DNA from: Acidimicrobiaceae bacterium
GTDB lineage: Bacteria > Actinomycetota > Acidimicrobiia > Acidimicrobiales > RAAP-2
NCBI GenBank assembly: GCA_027306585.1
Contig: DAHUZJ010000044.1
Coordinates: forward strand, 1 to 33,437
Reading direction: 5' to 3'
Length of the DNA: 33,437 nt
The notes under the pieces were generated by a model that was not told the origin of the DNA, ran no database searches, and worked only from the letters and a program-made list of their open reading frames with translations. The translations under genes and the position numbers were made by a program. This document shows, piece after piece, positions 22,977-29,529 of this stretch; the first letter of the stretch is position 1; each line of letters begins with the position of its first letter.

Positions 22977-24227
22977 ATGCACCCGGACCCCGCACCGGAG
23001 GCGCTGGCCGACGTCCGCGTCGTCGAGATCGCGAACTGGGTGGCAGGACCGACTGCCGGCGCGGTCCTGGCCGATCTCGGTGCCGACGTCGTCAAGGTCG
23101 AGCCGCTCGGCGGTGACGGGATGCGGGGCAAGCTCCGCCAGCCCAGCCGGCGGGGTGGCGCGCCGCAGGCGCTGGTCGACCTCGACGTGCCGTTCCAGCT
23201 CGAGAACCGAGGGAAGCGGTCCATCGCCGTGGACCTGGCCGACCCCCGTGGGGCGGCGTTGGTCCGCCGGCTGGTGCTCGGCGCCGACGTCGTCGTGACC
23301 AACCTCCTGCCGCAGCGCCTCGAGCGGTTCGGGCTGGGGCCCGACCAGCTGCGGGCTGCGGCGCCGCGGCTCGTCTACGCGCTGCTCACCGGGCACGGGA
23401 CGGCCGGTCCCGAGGCCGACCGGACCGGTTTCGACGCGACCACCTTCTTCGGGCGTGGGGCGATCATGAGCCTCGTCGGCGAGCCCGACGCGCCGCCCCC
23501 GGCGTTTCGCTACGGGCAGGGCGACCACCCCACGGGCTGGGCACTCGTGGCGGGGATCTTGGCCGCGTTGCGGGTGCGCGACCGCACGGGCGAGGGGCAG
23601 GTCGTGGAGACGTCGCTGCTACGGGCGGCGGCGTGGACGATCGGCTGTGACGTGGCGGTGGCACTGGTCGACCGTGCGCAGCCGCGCAAGCGGTCGCGCT
23701 CCGAGCCGATCAGCCCGATCAACACGCGGTATCGCTGCCGCGACGGGGCATGGCTCACGCTCTCCGCTCAGGACCAGGCGATCTGGGGGAGCTTCTGTCG
23801 GGCGATCGGCGCACCCGAGCTGGCGGGGGACGAGCGGTACGCGACGGTGGGCGACAGGTTCCGACATGGCCCCGAGCTGGTGGCGGCGCTCGACGCCGTC
23901 TTCGCCCGCCGGACGGCGGCGGAGTGGGCTGGACCCCTCGATGCGTGCGGGATGGTGTGGGCGGCGGTGGCGACGTTGCCCGATCTCGTGGACGACCCGC
24001 AGGCGCGGGCCAACGGGGTGTTCGCGGCGGTGGCCCACCCTGCGGTCGGGACGTTCGAGACCCTGGCCGCGCCGTTCACCCTCTCGGGCACGCCGCCGCG
24101 GGTGACCTCCCCGGCCCCCGCGGTCGGGGAGCACACGCGGGAGGTCTTCCTCGCCTTGGGGCTGAGCGACGACGAGCTCGACGGGCTGTTCGCCGACGGC
24201 GTGGTCGGCGAGCCCGACCGGCAGTGA
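22977..24227 (+). CDS. CaiB/BaiF (class III) CoA-transferase
   Basis: A 416-residue class III CoA-transferase, which moves CoA between carboxylic acids through an aspartyl-CoA thioester. The N-terminal CoA-binding Rossmann part is clear: 'DVRVVEIANWVAGPTAGAVL', 'LGADVVKVEPLGGDGMR' and 'RGKRSIAVDLADPRG'. The catalytic Asp is D153 in 'TGFDATTFFGRGAI', in the conserved Asp-x-x-x-x-x-x-Arg-Gly context. 'GDHPTGWALVAGILAALRVR' and 'GEGQVVETSLLRAA' are also typical. Length is normal. The substrate cannot be read from sequence, and no acyl-CoA synthetase, dehydrogenase or hydratase gene is adjacent. ATG 22977 lies directly before the conserved domain; the ribosome binding site is weak. A strong hairpin follows the gene. 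Confidence 0.93.
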   Translation: MHPDPAPEALADVRVVEIANWVAGPTAGAVLADLGADVVKVEPLGGDGMRGKLRQPSRRGGAPQALVDLDVPFQLENRGKRSIAVDLADPRGAALVRRLVLGADVVVTNLLPQRLERFGLGPDQLRAAAPRLVYALLTGHGTAGPEADRTGFDATTFFGRGAIMSLVGEPDAPPPAFRYGQGDHPTGWALVAGILAALRVRDRTGEGQVVETSLLRAAAWTIGCDVAVALVDRAQPRKRSRSEPISPINTRYRCRDGAWLTLSAQDQAIWGSFCRAIGAPELAGDERYATVGDRFRHGPELVAALDAVFARRTAAEWAGPLDACGMVWAAVATLPDLVDDPQARANGVFAAVAHPAVGTFETLAAPFTLSGTPPRVTSPAPAVGEHTREVFLALGLSDDELDGLFADGVVGEPDRQ

Positions 24228-24264
24228 CTGCTGGGTCCTCGCGGCCGGTCCCGAGCGCGGCAGA

Positions 24265-24299
24265 GAGCGAGGCCGGCCGGTCACCGGCCGGCCTGGCTC
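24265..24299 (+). terminator. Strong hairpin after the CoA-transferase gene
   Basis: AGGCCGGCCGGT and ACCGGCCGGCCT pair around a single central base (24270-24294), so the tip must open to form a loop. Beyond a G-G mismatch, GAGC/GCTC extends the stem outward. It begins 37 bases after the stop codon and separates this gene from the MFS gene. Confidence 0.7.
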
Positions 24300-24409
24300 G
24301 GCATGCGGGTGCCCCGGCGCGCCCAGCTTGGCCGCCAGTGCCCGTTCCACGTGGGCGCGCGGGCGCCGCAGCGGGGCCGGGGCCCTGAGCCTGCGGCCAT
24401 CATCGGTGG

Positions 24410-25819
24410 ATGGACGTGACCAGCGCGGGCGCCCGGTCCTCGGCGGTGGTGCCCGCCGTGGCGACCGCGATCTTCCTGCAGTGGGCGGGCAACAACGCCA
24501 TGCTGCCGCTGCTCCCGCTCGAGGTCCGTGCCCGGGGCGGCTCGGATGCGGTGATCGGCGCCGTGATGGCCGCGTACTTCGCAGCCGCCGTCGTCCTTCA
24601 GTACCCGGCGGGTCGCCTGGCCGACCGGATCGGGCGGCTTCCCGTGCTCCTCGTGGGGCAGGTCGTCTATGCGGCCGGCGCGCTCCTCTTCCTCCTGCCC
24701 GTGGGACCGGGTGCCGCCATCGCTTTCCGGGCGCTGCAGGGCGCCGGCGCCGGGACGGCCGAGGTGGCCGCGCTGGCACTCGTCGCCCGGACGGTGCCCC
24801 TCGCGCGCCGCGGCCGGGCCTTCGCCACCGTCTACGGGGCGGGGCTGGCCGGCATGGGCGTGGGACCCCTGCTCGGGAGCCTCGCCGGGCTCGGCGCCAT
24901 CCGCGTGGTCTTCGCGGTGGCGGCCGTGGCCGCGGTGGCGGCCTGTGTCCCGGTGGTGGTCGTCGAGGTCCGCAGCAGGGCAGCCGGGCCGGTGGTCGCC
25001 GGCGAGGGCGCGGCGGCGGGAGGGCCGGCGCCGCCGCCCGGGGGCCGGCGCCGCGCGGCGCGCCGCCGCCCGGCACGGCTCCCACGCTCGGCTCTCGGGG
25101 CGGTGCTCGCCGCCGTGGTCGTCGGCCTCACCAGTGGCCTGTACGAGGCGTGCTGGACCCTCCTGCTGCACCACCGTGGTGCCACGGACTGGCAGGTGGG
25201 CCTGAGCTGGACGCTGTACGCCGTGCCCTACGCGGTGTTCGCCCGACCGGCCGGTTGGCTGGCCGACCACCTGGACCGGCGCTGGCTGGTGGGCGGGGCG
25301 CTGCTCTGGGTGCTCGTCTTCTGCGCCGTGTACCCGTGGCTGCCGGGGGTCGACCTCCTCCTGGGTTTCGCCGTGGGCGAGTCGGCGGGGTTCGCCCTTG
25401 CGCTGCCGGCCGCGCAGTCCCTGCTCGGGTCCGACATGGGGGCGGGCGAGGCGGGCCGTGCGCAGGGCCTCTTCGCAGCCGGGGGGACCGGGGCGACGGC
25501 GGTGGCGGCGGCAGGCACCGGGGCGCTCTTCTCCGTGGCCCCGTGGCTGCCGTTCGAGGTGGTGGCCGGCACGTGCCTGGCGGCCGTGGCCGCGTTGGCC
25601 GTCGTGTGGCGCCCGGTGGCCGGCCGCGTGCCCGCCGCTCCCTCTGGTGGTCAGCCGCCCCGCACCGGACCGCGACGGCGGTCGGTGGTTCGAGCGACGA
25701 GCCGTACCGCACCGGCCGGCGGCGAGGGGGTGTCGGCGGCGCCGGGCGGGACGGCGGGACGGGGCGGACGGGGGGTGCCGGGGGAGCGCGGGGCACGAGG
25801 GGGGCCGTCGAACCGGTGA
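24410..25819 (+). CDS. MFS transporter
   Basis: A 469-residue major facilitator superfamily permease with about 12 hydrophobic segments. Motif A is present after TM2 ('AGRLADRIGRLPVLLVG', residues ~67-83) and a motif C-like 'YGAGLAGMGVGPLLGSLAG' is in TM5, which favours a proton-coupled drug/metabolite exporter. A basic cytoplasmic loop rich in Gly/Pro/Arg separates the two halves (~200-225). The C-terminal ~60 residues after the last helix are low-complexity Arg/Gly/Thr. Their DNA (25651-25819) is also the 3' end of the opposing ferredoxin gene, so one of the two tails may be untranslated or of little function. The start ATG 24410 lacks a good ribosome binding site. Substrate unknown. Confidence 0.9.
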   Translation: MDVTSAGARSSAVVPAVATAIFLQWAGNNAMLPLLPLEVRARGGSDAVIGAVMAAYFAAAVVLQYPAGRLADRIGRLPVLLVGQVVYAAGALLFLLPVGPGAAIAFRALQGAGAGTAEVAALALVARTVPLARRGRAFATVYGAGLAGMGVGPLLGSLAGLGAIRVVFAVAAVAAVAACVPVVVVEVRSRAAGPVVAGEGAAAGGPAPPPGGRRRAARRRPARLPRSALGAVLAAVVVGLTSGLYEACWTLLLHHRGATDWQVGLSWTLYAVPYAVFARPAGWLADHLDRRWLVGGALLWVLVFCAVYPWLPGVDLLLGFAVGESAGFALALPAAQSLLGSDMGAGEAGRAQGLFAAGGTGATAVAAAGTGALFSVAPWLPFEVVAGTCLAAVAALAVVWRPVAGRVPAAPSGGQPPRTGPRRRSVVRATSRTAPAGGEGVSAAPGGTAGRGGRGVPGERGARGGPSNR

Positions 25820-26004
25820 AGGGCGAGCGCCTTGCGGGGGCAGGCGCGCACGGCAGCCCGGGCCTCCTCGAGCAGGTGTGGCGGGACGGGCGCCTCGTCG
25901 ATGACGGGGTAGCCCCACTCGTCGAGCCACACCATCTCGGGGAGCAGCTCGGCGCAGTAGCCGAAGGCGTCACAGGCGATGGGATCGACCCGCAGCCGCT
26001 CCAC
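25651..26004 (-). CDS. [3Fe-4S]-type ferredoxin with Pro/Arg-rich tail
   Basis: A 117-residue protein. Residues 1-65 form a small single-cluster ferredoxin: Cys11-x5-Cys17 ('IACDAFGYCAELLPE') and Cys55-Pro ('AVRACPRKALAL'). The middle position of the usual CxxCxxC is occupied by Phe/Gly rather than Cys, which fits a [3Fe-4S] cluster as in actinobacterial P450-partner ferredoxins. The acidic helix 'PPHLLEEARAAVRAC' is also typical. GTG 26004 lies two bases after the stop of the heme membrane protein, with GGAGAGG upstream, so the two genes are probably co-translated. The last ~50 residues are Pro/Arg/Gly-rich and are antisense to the MFS tail. I infer that it donates electrons to or accepts them from the membrane heme protein. 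Confidence 0.88.
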   Translation of the reverse strand: MERLRVDPIACDAFGYCAELLPEMVWLDEWGYPVIDEAPVPPHLLEEARAAVRACPRKALALHRFDGPPRAPRSPGTPRPPRPAVPPGAADTPSPPAGAVRLVARTTDRRRGPVRGG

Positions 26005-26006
26005 GG

Positions 26007-26720
26007 TCAGCGCACCTCTCCTGGCCCCACTGGATGCCGGTGGGAGGGGACCGGTCGTACCGGCGTCGGCGGCCGGGCCGGACCCCGGGTCGACGGCTGC
26101 GCAGGTGCCCGGGTCGGCGGCCGGGCCGGGCCCCGCGTCGACGGCCGGGCGGTGGTGGCGCCACCGGCGTGGGGGCTGGCCCACAGCCGCCACCCCACGG
26201 CGACAAGCACCGCCGCCAGGCATGCGCCGGTCACGACCTGCATCCAGCCGAACTTGAGGTCTGTGCCCACGCCGACCGTGTGGACGATGGCGACCGGGAA
26301 GCTGGCGTACACCAGCCAGTGGACGCCGCGCCATGCGTTGGCGGGAAGGTGGTCTCGCAGCAGGCTGGTGCCGACCACCGCCAACAGCAGGTCGAAGGCG
26401 ATGGCCCCGACCCCGATGAAGAAGGGGGAGTAGTGCGACGTGAACGGGACGACCGCCGCCGCCAGGCCGACCGGGACGAAGGTGTCGAGCACCGCCGTCA
26501 GGATGTGCACGGCGAGGAAGCACATGGCGAGCAGCGAGATCCGGCGGTGGAGGTCGCTCACGGCGAAGCGCGGGACGGCGGCAGGTCCCGTCCGGGTGGC
26601 CGTCAGGATGCCCAGGACGACCGTGGCCGTCAGCAGCAGGAGGGTGACGGTCCCGGTGGCCCTGCTCGAGTACCACATGAGCGGGCTGGTGACGGCGAGC
26701 GCTGGCACGGGCGTGCTCAC
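26007..26720 (-). CDS. Ferric-reductase-like heme membrane protein
   Basis: A 237-residue membrane protein of the ferric reductase-like transmembrane (cytochrome b-type) family. About six hydrophobic segments are seen. Histidines are placed as expected for two stacked hemes: H58 and H72 ('VSDLHRRISLLAMCFLAVHI') and H134 and H147 ('WRGVHWLVYASFPVAIVHTV'). There is no FAD/NAD domain, so electrons must be passed by a separate partner; the 3Fe-4S ferredoxin encoded next is the obvious candidate. The GTG start at 26720 overlaps the upstream gene's TGA by four bases, which fixes it. The C-terminal ~55 residues are a Pro/Arg/Thr repeat ('STRGPARPPTRAPAQP') encoded by a 48-bp DNA repeat. Metal reduction or transmembrane electron transfer is inferred. 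Confidence 0.9.
   Translation of the reverse strand: MSTPVPALAVTSPLMWYSSRATGTVTLLLLTATVVLGILTATRTGPAAVPRFAVSDLHRRISLLAMCFLAVHILTAVLDTFVPVGLAAAVVPFTSHYSPFFIGVGAIAFDLLLAVVGTSLLRDHLPANAWRGVHWLVYASFPVAIVHTVGVGTDLKFGWMQVVTGACLAAVLVAVGWRLWASPHAGGATTARPSTRGPARPPTRAPAQPSTRGPARPPTPVRPVPSHRHPVGPGEVR
26068..26155 (-). repeat. 48-bp imperfect repeat encoding the heme protein tail
   Basis: GGCGGCCGGGCCGG recurs at 26068 and 26116, a 48-base (16-codon) period, with the second copy incomplete. It encodes the Pro/Arg/Thr-rich C-terminal tail in frame. Confidence 0.75.
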
Positions 26721-27085
26721 GAGAGGCCCGTCGACACCTGGGGGCTCCCGGTGCTCGGTTGGACGATCGACCCGGATGTCGAGGCCGAAGGCGAGGTCGC
26801 GGTCGTGGACCTTGTGGCGCCGGCGCTGGTCGACGGTGCGGTGGCGCCGGACGACCCGCCGGCGGGGATCGCGGTGCCCGTGCTGCCACCGGTCCCGCCC
26901 ACCGACGTCCCGGTGCCGGTCGTGTGGCGCGCCGGCGTCTCCTTGGCGGCCAGCCCCACGAGGGCTGCCGTCAGGCCGACCGACGCGATGGCGACCCAGG
27001 ACGTGGCGCGGCGGACGTTCGCCGTCCAGAGGTCGCGCACGTGCGGGTGGAAGCGTCGGACCGCGGTGCTGGGGTGGGGTGCCAT
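26717..27085 (-). CDS. Small Ser/Thr/Gly-rich anchored protein, first gene of the heme/ferredoxin unit
   Basis: A 122-residue protein. A basic N-terminus ('VRDLWTANVRRATSW') leads into one membrane segment (~29-47, 'WVAIASVGLTAALVGLAA'), and the remaining ~75 residues are almost only Ser, Thr, Gly, Ala and Pro. I expect an N-in, C-out bitopic protein with a disordered extracytoplasmic tail, possibly a wall or membrane spacer. It contains no Cys and no heme or flavin motif. Its stop overlaps the GTG of the heme membrane protein gene (GTGA), so the two are translationally coupled. No family is recognised. Start ATG 27085; the ribosome binding site is weak. Confidence 0.75.
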   Translation of the reverse strand: MAPHPSTAVRRFHPHVRDLWTANVRRATSWVAIASVGLTAALVGLAAKETPARHTTGTGTSVGGTGGSTGTAIPAGGSSGATAPSTSAGATRSTTATSPSASTSGSIVQPSTGSPQVSTGLS

Positions 27086-27303
27086 GGCCCGTCCATTGTC
27101 GCCACCTGCAGTAAGAGCGAATTAATGCCGGTGCGCAACGGTCACCGGCCTCGTGCCCACCGGGCGTCCGCGTCACTGACCAGGGCCGACGCTGGGGCGC
27201 CGCCTGAGAGGCGCCTCAGGAGACGTGCGACGCCGCCTCGGTGAGGCATGCTGTGACGAGCAGCTGACGACGATCGGGACGAGGGGCGAGAGGAGCAGGA
27301 GCC
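27086..27303. promoter_or_regulatory. Divergent intergenic region with inverted repeat
   Basis: These 218 bases separate two divergently transcribed membrane-protein genes, so promoters for both should lie here. On the minus strand TTGCGC and a TTACTG hexamer ~18 bases on are a weak promoter candidate near the A/T-rich patch at 27110-27127. CCTGAG-AGGCGC-CTCAGG (27203-27220) is a clean 6+6 inverted repeat and a possible operator. None of this is strong. Confidence 0.35.
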
Positions 27304-27804
27304 GTGGGCAAGCTGTACGGGTGGCTGGCGGCGCTGGTGGTGGTGTTCGCCGTGTCCATGGCGCTCGCGACCTGGAGCGTGTACGCCCAGTCGTGGCCGC
27401 TGGGCGTGGCGGCAGGCCTGGTCTTCCTCGTGTTCATGGCGGGTGCCGGCGTGATCCCCGGGCCCCTGCGGACGCTGTCGGGAGCCCGCCTGAAGGTCGC
27501 CAAGGCGCTGCTCCAGGCGTTCGGCGCGTCGTGCGGGGCCCTCTTCTTCACCATGGCCCTGGTGACCTGGATCCTCGGCAAGCGGTCGATCGAGCACAGC
27601 AACGCCTACGACACCTTGGGGCTCCTGATCTTCCTGGGGTTGCTCGGCATGGGCATCCAGGGCGCGATCTTCATGATCGGGCGGTTCCTCTACGTGCGGA
27701 ACCGCGAGCTGGTGGTGCCTCGGCTCCAGGCGGAGGCGCACGAGCGCACCGCCCACACACCGGAGCTCGAGGGCCGGGTCCACCCGGCACCTGCCGCGCA
27801 CTGA
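27304..27804 (+). CDS. Four-helix membrane protein of unknown function
   Basis: A 166-residue integral membrane protein with four hydrophobic segments at about 5-25, 30-50, 68-92 and 103-125, and a soluble C-terminus ending in a charged helix ('LVVPRLQAEAHERTAH'). A conserved-looking loop 'RTLSGARLKVAKALLQAFGA' joins TM2 and TM3. I do not recognise a family. It starts with GTG 27304, preceded by AGGAGCAGGAGCC. It is divergent from the heme/ferredoxin unit and is followed on the same strand by another small membrane protein that seems to have its own promoter. Confidence 0.75.
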   Translation: MGKLYGWLAALVVVFAVSMALATWSVYAQSWPLGVAAGLVFLVFMAGAGVIPGPLRTLSGARLKVAKALLQAFGASCGALFFTMALVTWILGKRSIEHSNAYDTLGLLIFLGLLGMGIQGAIFMIGRFLYVRNRELVVPRLQAEAHERTAHTPELEGRVHPAPAAH

Positions 27805-27835
27805 GCGCCGGACGGCGCACTGAGCGCCGGACGGC
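27798..27835. repeat. 19-bp tandem duplication across a stop codon
   Basis: GCACTGAGCGCCGGACGGC occurs twice in a row, and the first copy contains the stop codon of the preceding gene (27802-27804). Each unit carries GCGCCG-GA-CGGCGC, so two identical small hairpins follow the gene and may act as a terminator. Confidence 0.85.
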
Positions 27836-27878
27836 GCACGAGGAGCCGGCCGAGCGGGGTCTGCCGGAGGGCCGGCCG

Positions 27879-27884
27879 TATACT
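27879..27884 (+). promoter_or_regulatory. Extended -10 candidate for a leaderless transcript
   Basis: TATACT matches five of six bases of the -10 consensus in a region otherwise almost free of A/T. The GTG start of the next gene lies seven bases downstream, exactly where transcription would begin, which suggests a leaderless mRNA. No convincing -35 box is seen. Confidence 0.45.
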
Positions 27885-27891
27885 GGGGGCG

Positions 27892-28482
27892 GTGCTGGCC
27901 TCGGACGCCTTCCTGGTCGGGTCGCTGGTCTTCGTGGCGGTCGTGGCCGTCACGGTCGTGAGCGCCGCCTACCTCGCATGGCGCGGTGCCCGCCGCCGGC
28001 TACGAGCGCTGCGCCGCCACACCGCCGTCCGCAGCGTGGCAGCGCTGTGGGCGGTCACCCGGCCGGGAGTCCTCGCCGTGCCGCTGCTCGGGGCGACGCG
28101 CTCCACCGCGCGCGCACGGCACGAGCTCTGGCGAGCCGTGGGAACGGCCGAGCGGGCCGTCCGCCACGCGGCGGTGATCGACAGCCCCGTCGGCGACCTG
28201 CCGTCCCTCACCCGCCGCCTCCACGACGTGGGGCTCGACCTCGACGGGCTGCTCGCCATCGCCGACGGGCTGCCGCCTGCGCTCCCGGAGGTCCGGTCGC
28301 TCCGCCGTCAGGTCGACGACGTCGTGCAGGCGTCGGACCGCATCCGCCACGCTGCCCTGGCGGCAGCGGGCGACGCGGCGGCCACACGGGCGGCGCTGCT
28401 GGTGGCCGACGCCGACCGAGAGGTCCGAGCCCTCGCGGCGGGTGTGGCCCGGGCTCGCGACGCCCTCCCACGCGTCGGCTGA
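27892..28482 (+). CDS. Single-pass membrane protein with long helical cytoplasmic domain
   Basis: A 196-residue protein with one N-terminal membrane segment (~6-28, 'FLVGSLVFVAVVAVTVVSAA') followed by an Arg-rich stop-transfer region ('AWRGARRRLRALRRH') and a mostly helical, Ala/Arg/Leu/Asp-rich domain that could form coiled coils. No catalytic motif or known family is recognised. The start GTG 27892 is chosen from the TATACT element seven bases upstream and because it sits right before the membrane segment. It converges on the 28493-28699 gene, with stops only ten bases apart. Confidence 0.72.
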   Translation: MLASDAFLVGSLVFVAVVAVTVVSAAYLAWRGARRRLRALRRHTAVRSVAALWAVTRPGVLAVPLLGATRSTARARHELWRAVGTAERAVRHAAVIDSPVGDLPSLTRRLHDVGLDLDGLLAIADGLPPALPEVRSLRRQVDDVVQASDRIRHAALAAAGDAAATRAALLVADADREVRALAAGVARARDALPRVG

Positions 28483-28492
28483 CGGGCAGCGG

Positions 28493-28699
28493 TCACGGCC
28501 GCTGGCAGAAGACGTGCCAGCCGATCTCCGCCCAGACGGCCAGTGCCAGCGACCGGCCGAGCCAGGACCCGACGAGCCAGCGCAGCACGGCGCCGGCGTG
28601 GGGGAGGGGGCGCCACCACAGGGTGGTGGCCAACCACGCGCACCAGAGGCCGCCGATCACGGCCCACACCACGCCGCCGGGGGTGACCGCCAGGGTCAC
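28493..28699 (-). CDS. Small two-helix membrane protein, DUF6186-like
   Basis: A 68-residue protein with two hydrophobic segments (~8-28 and ~45-62). The GTG start at 28699 overlaps the TGA of the upstream gene by four bases, which supports it as a real coupled gene. The pattern 'LRWLVGSWLGRSLALAVWAE' with a terminal Gly-Trp-His-Val-Phe resembles the small actinobacterial DUF6186 proteins, which end in a similar Trp-x-x-Gly-Trp-His-Phe motif; this is from memory and tentative. Function unknown. It is probably co-transcribed with the larger membrane protein upstream. Confidence 0.7.
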   Translation of the reverse strand: MTLAVTPGGVVWAVIGGLWCAWLATTLWWRPLPHAGAVLRWLVGSWLGRSLALAVWAEIGWHVFCQRP

Positions 28700-29253
28700 G
28701 GTGTCCGCACCGCGGGAGGGGATCGCCGTGCCCGGTCGTCCCGGCGCTCCCGGCGGCCCATGGCGACGACGGACGCGCCGAGGACGAGCCACGCGGCGAA
28801 CAGCAGCCCGCGCCCTGCGGGGACCCCGGTCACGTGCCCGATGAGCGAGCTCAGCGTCGGGAGGTCGTGGGCCTGGTGCAGGAAGCTGTTGAGGTCCCAC
28901 CCGACGGTGGCTGCCCCGAGCACGACCCATCCGGTCACGCCGGCCACCCCGGCGCGGGGCGCCCGTCGCCAGCCGGCGACGGCGCGCCACGAGGCACCGA
29001 CCCACGCGCCGCTCGGCGAGCGCTGGCGCCCGAGCCCGGCCAGCAGGGTGGCAGCGCACGCGGCTGCGACCGTGGCGAGGACGGCGACGTGTGCGGCGCC
29101 CGACGACCGGGACAGCGTGCCCTGCCACGCGGCGAGGGCGGCGCCGGCGACGACGAGGGCCCCTGCGGTCGCGCGCGCCGCCACCCGCCGCGGACGCGAT
29201 CGCCGTCCCGTCGCCTCGTCCGGAGGGGTGGCCGGTGGATGGCCGCGTGCCAC
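28696..29253 (-). CDS. Polytopic membrane protein of unknown function
   Basis: A 185-residue protein with about four hydrophobic segments ('AARATAGALVVAGAALAAW', 'VAVLATVAAACAATLLAG', 'AGVAGVTGWVVLGAATVGW', 'GLLFAAWLVLGASVVAMG') and basic termini. The loop 'DLNSFLHQAHDLPTLSSLIG' is the most informative-looking segment; with the DUF6186-like partner it suggests a conserved two-gene membrane module. No family is recognised with confidence. It starts with GTG 29253, with AGGAT upstream. It is divergent from the kdp operon; the 94-base gap must contain the control regions of both. Confidence 0.75.
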   Translation of the reverse strand: MARGHPPATPPDEATGRRSRPRRVAARATAGALVVAGAALAAWQGTLSRSSGAAHVAVLATVAAACAATLLAGLGRQRSPSGAWVGASWRAVAGWRRAPRAGVAGVTGWVVLGAATVGWDLNSFLHQAHDLPTLSSLIGHVTGVPAGRGLLFAAWLVLGASVVAMGRRERRDDRARRSPPAVRTP

Positions 29254-29276
29254 CCGGCGATCCTACGTGGGGGCTG

Positions 29277-29325
29277 TTGACGCCGAATTGACGCGTCGAC
29301 ACGATCCGTCCACATCCGGTTGACG
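29277..29325 (+). promoter_or_regulatory. Phased TTGACG repeats upstream of kdp
   Basis: TTGACG occurs at 29277-29282, 29288-29293 and 29320-29325. The first two are 11 bases apart and the third is 32 bases further, about one and three helical turns, so all face the same side of the DNA. This is how OmpR/KdpE-type regulators bind direct repeats. One copy may instead be a -35 box. No good -10 is seen downstream. Confidence 0.4.
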
Positions 29326-29347
29326 ACCGACGGCGCACAGTGGAGGC

Positions 29348-29431
29348 ATGGGTGACGTCCTCGCCGTGCTCGGCACGGTCGTGTTTTTTGCCGCCATGCT
29401 CGGGCTCGTCCGGGCGCTGGAACGAGTATGA
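29348..29431 (+). CDS. 27-residue membrane micro-protein preceding kdpF
   Basis: Translation: 'MGDVLAVLGTVVFFAAMLG' followed by Leu-Val-Arg-Ala-Leu-Glu-Arg-Val. It has one hydrophobic helix with a basic/acidic C-terminus. It overlaps kdpF by ATGA, the same coupling seen between kdpA and kdpB, and an in-frame stop at 29321-29323 leaves ATG 29348 as the only usual start. GGAGG (29342-29346) is present but unusually close to the ATG. Small proteins of this style (short helix, then Val/Leu-Arg-x-x-Glu) occur upstream of kdpF in other bacteria to my recollection, usually unannotated. It may be a Kdp accessory peptide or a leader that couples translation. No function is established. Confidence 0.6.
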   Translation: MGDVLAVLGTVVFFAAMLGLVRALERV

Positions 29432-29517
29432 CCGTCACCGACGGGATCCTGCTCGCGGTGTCGATCGCCGTCTTCGTCTACGTCGGGGTCGCGCTCTTCA
29501 AGCCTGAGTGGTTCTGA
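29428..29517 (+). CDS. kdpF: KdpF, small subunit of the K+-transporting ATPase
   Basis: A 29-residue single-helix protein ('[20 protein letters not shown]' then Val-Ala-Leu-Phe-Lys-Pro-Glu-Trp-Phe). The ending Pro-Glu-x-Phe after one helix is the KdpF hallmark. In the KdpFABC complex it packs against KdpA and stabilises the assembly. ATG 29428 overlaps the upstream micro-ORF stop, and kdpA starts 12 bases after its stop. Confidence 0.93.
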   Translation: MTVTDGILLAVSIAVFVYVGVALFKPEWF

Positions 29518-29529
29518 GGCGATCGGCTC

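Noticed and set aside
29277-29293. Ordinary sigma-70-type promoter with TTGACG as -35 for kdp
   Set aside because: No acceptable -10 hexamer lies 16-18 bases downstream of any copy, so it is reported only as a possible regulatory repeat.
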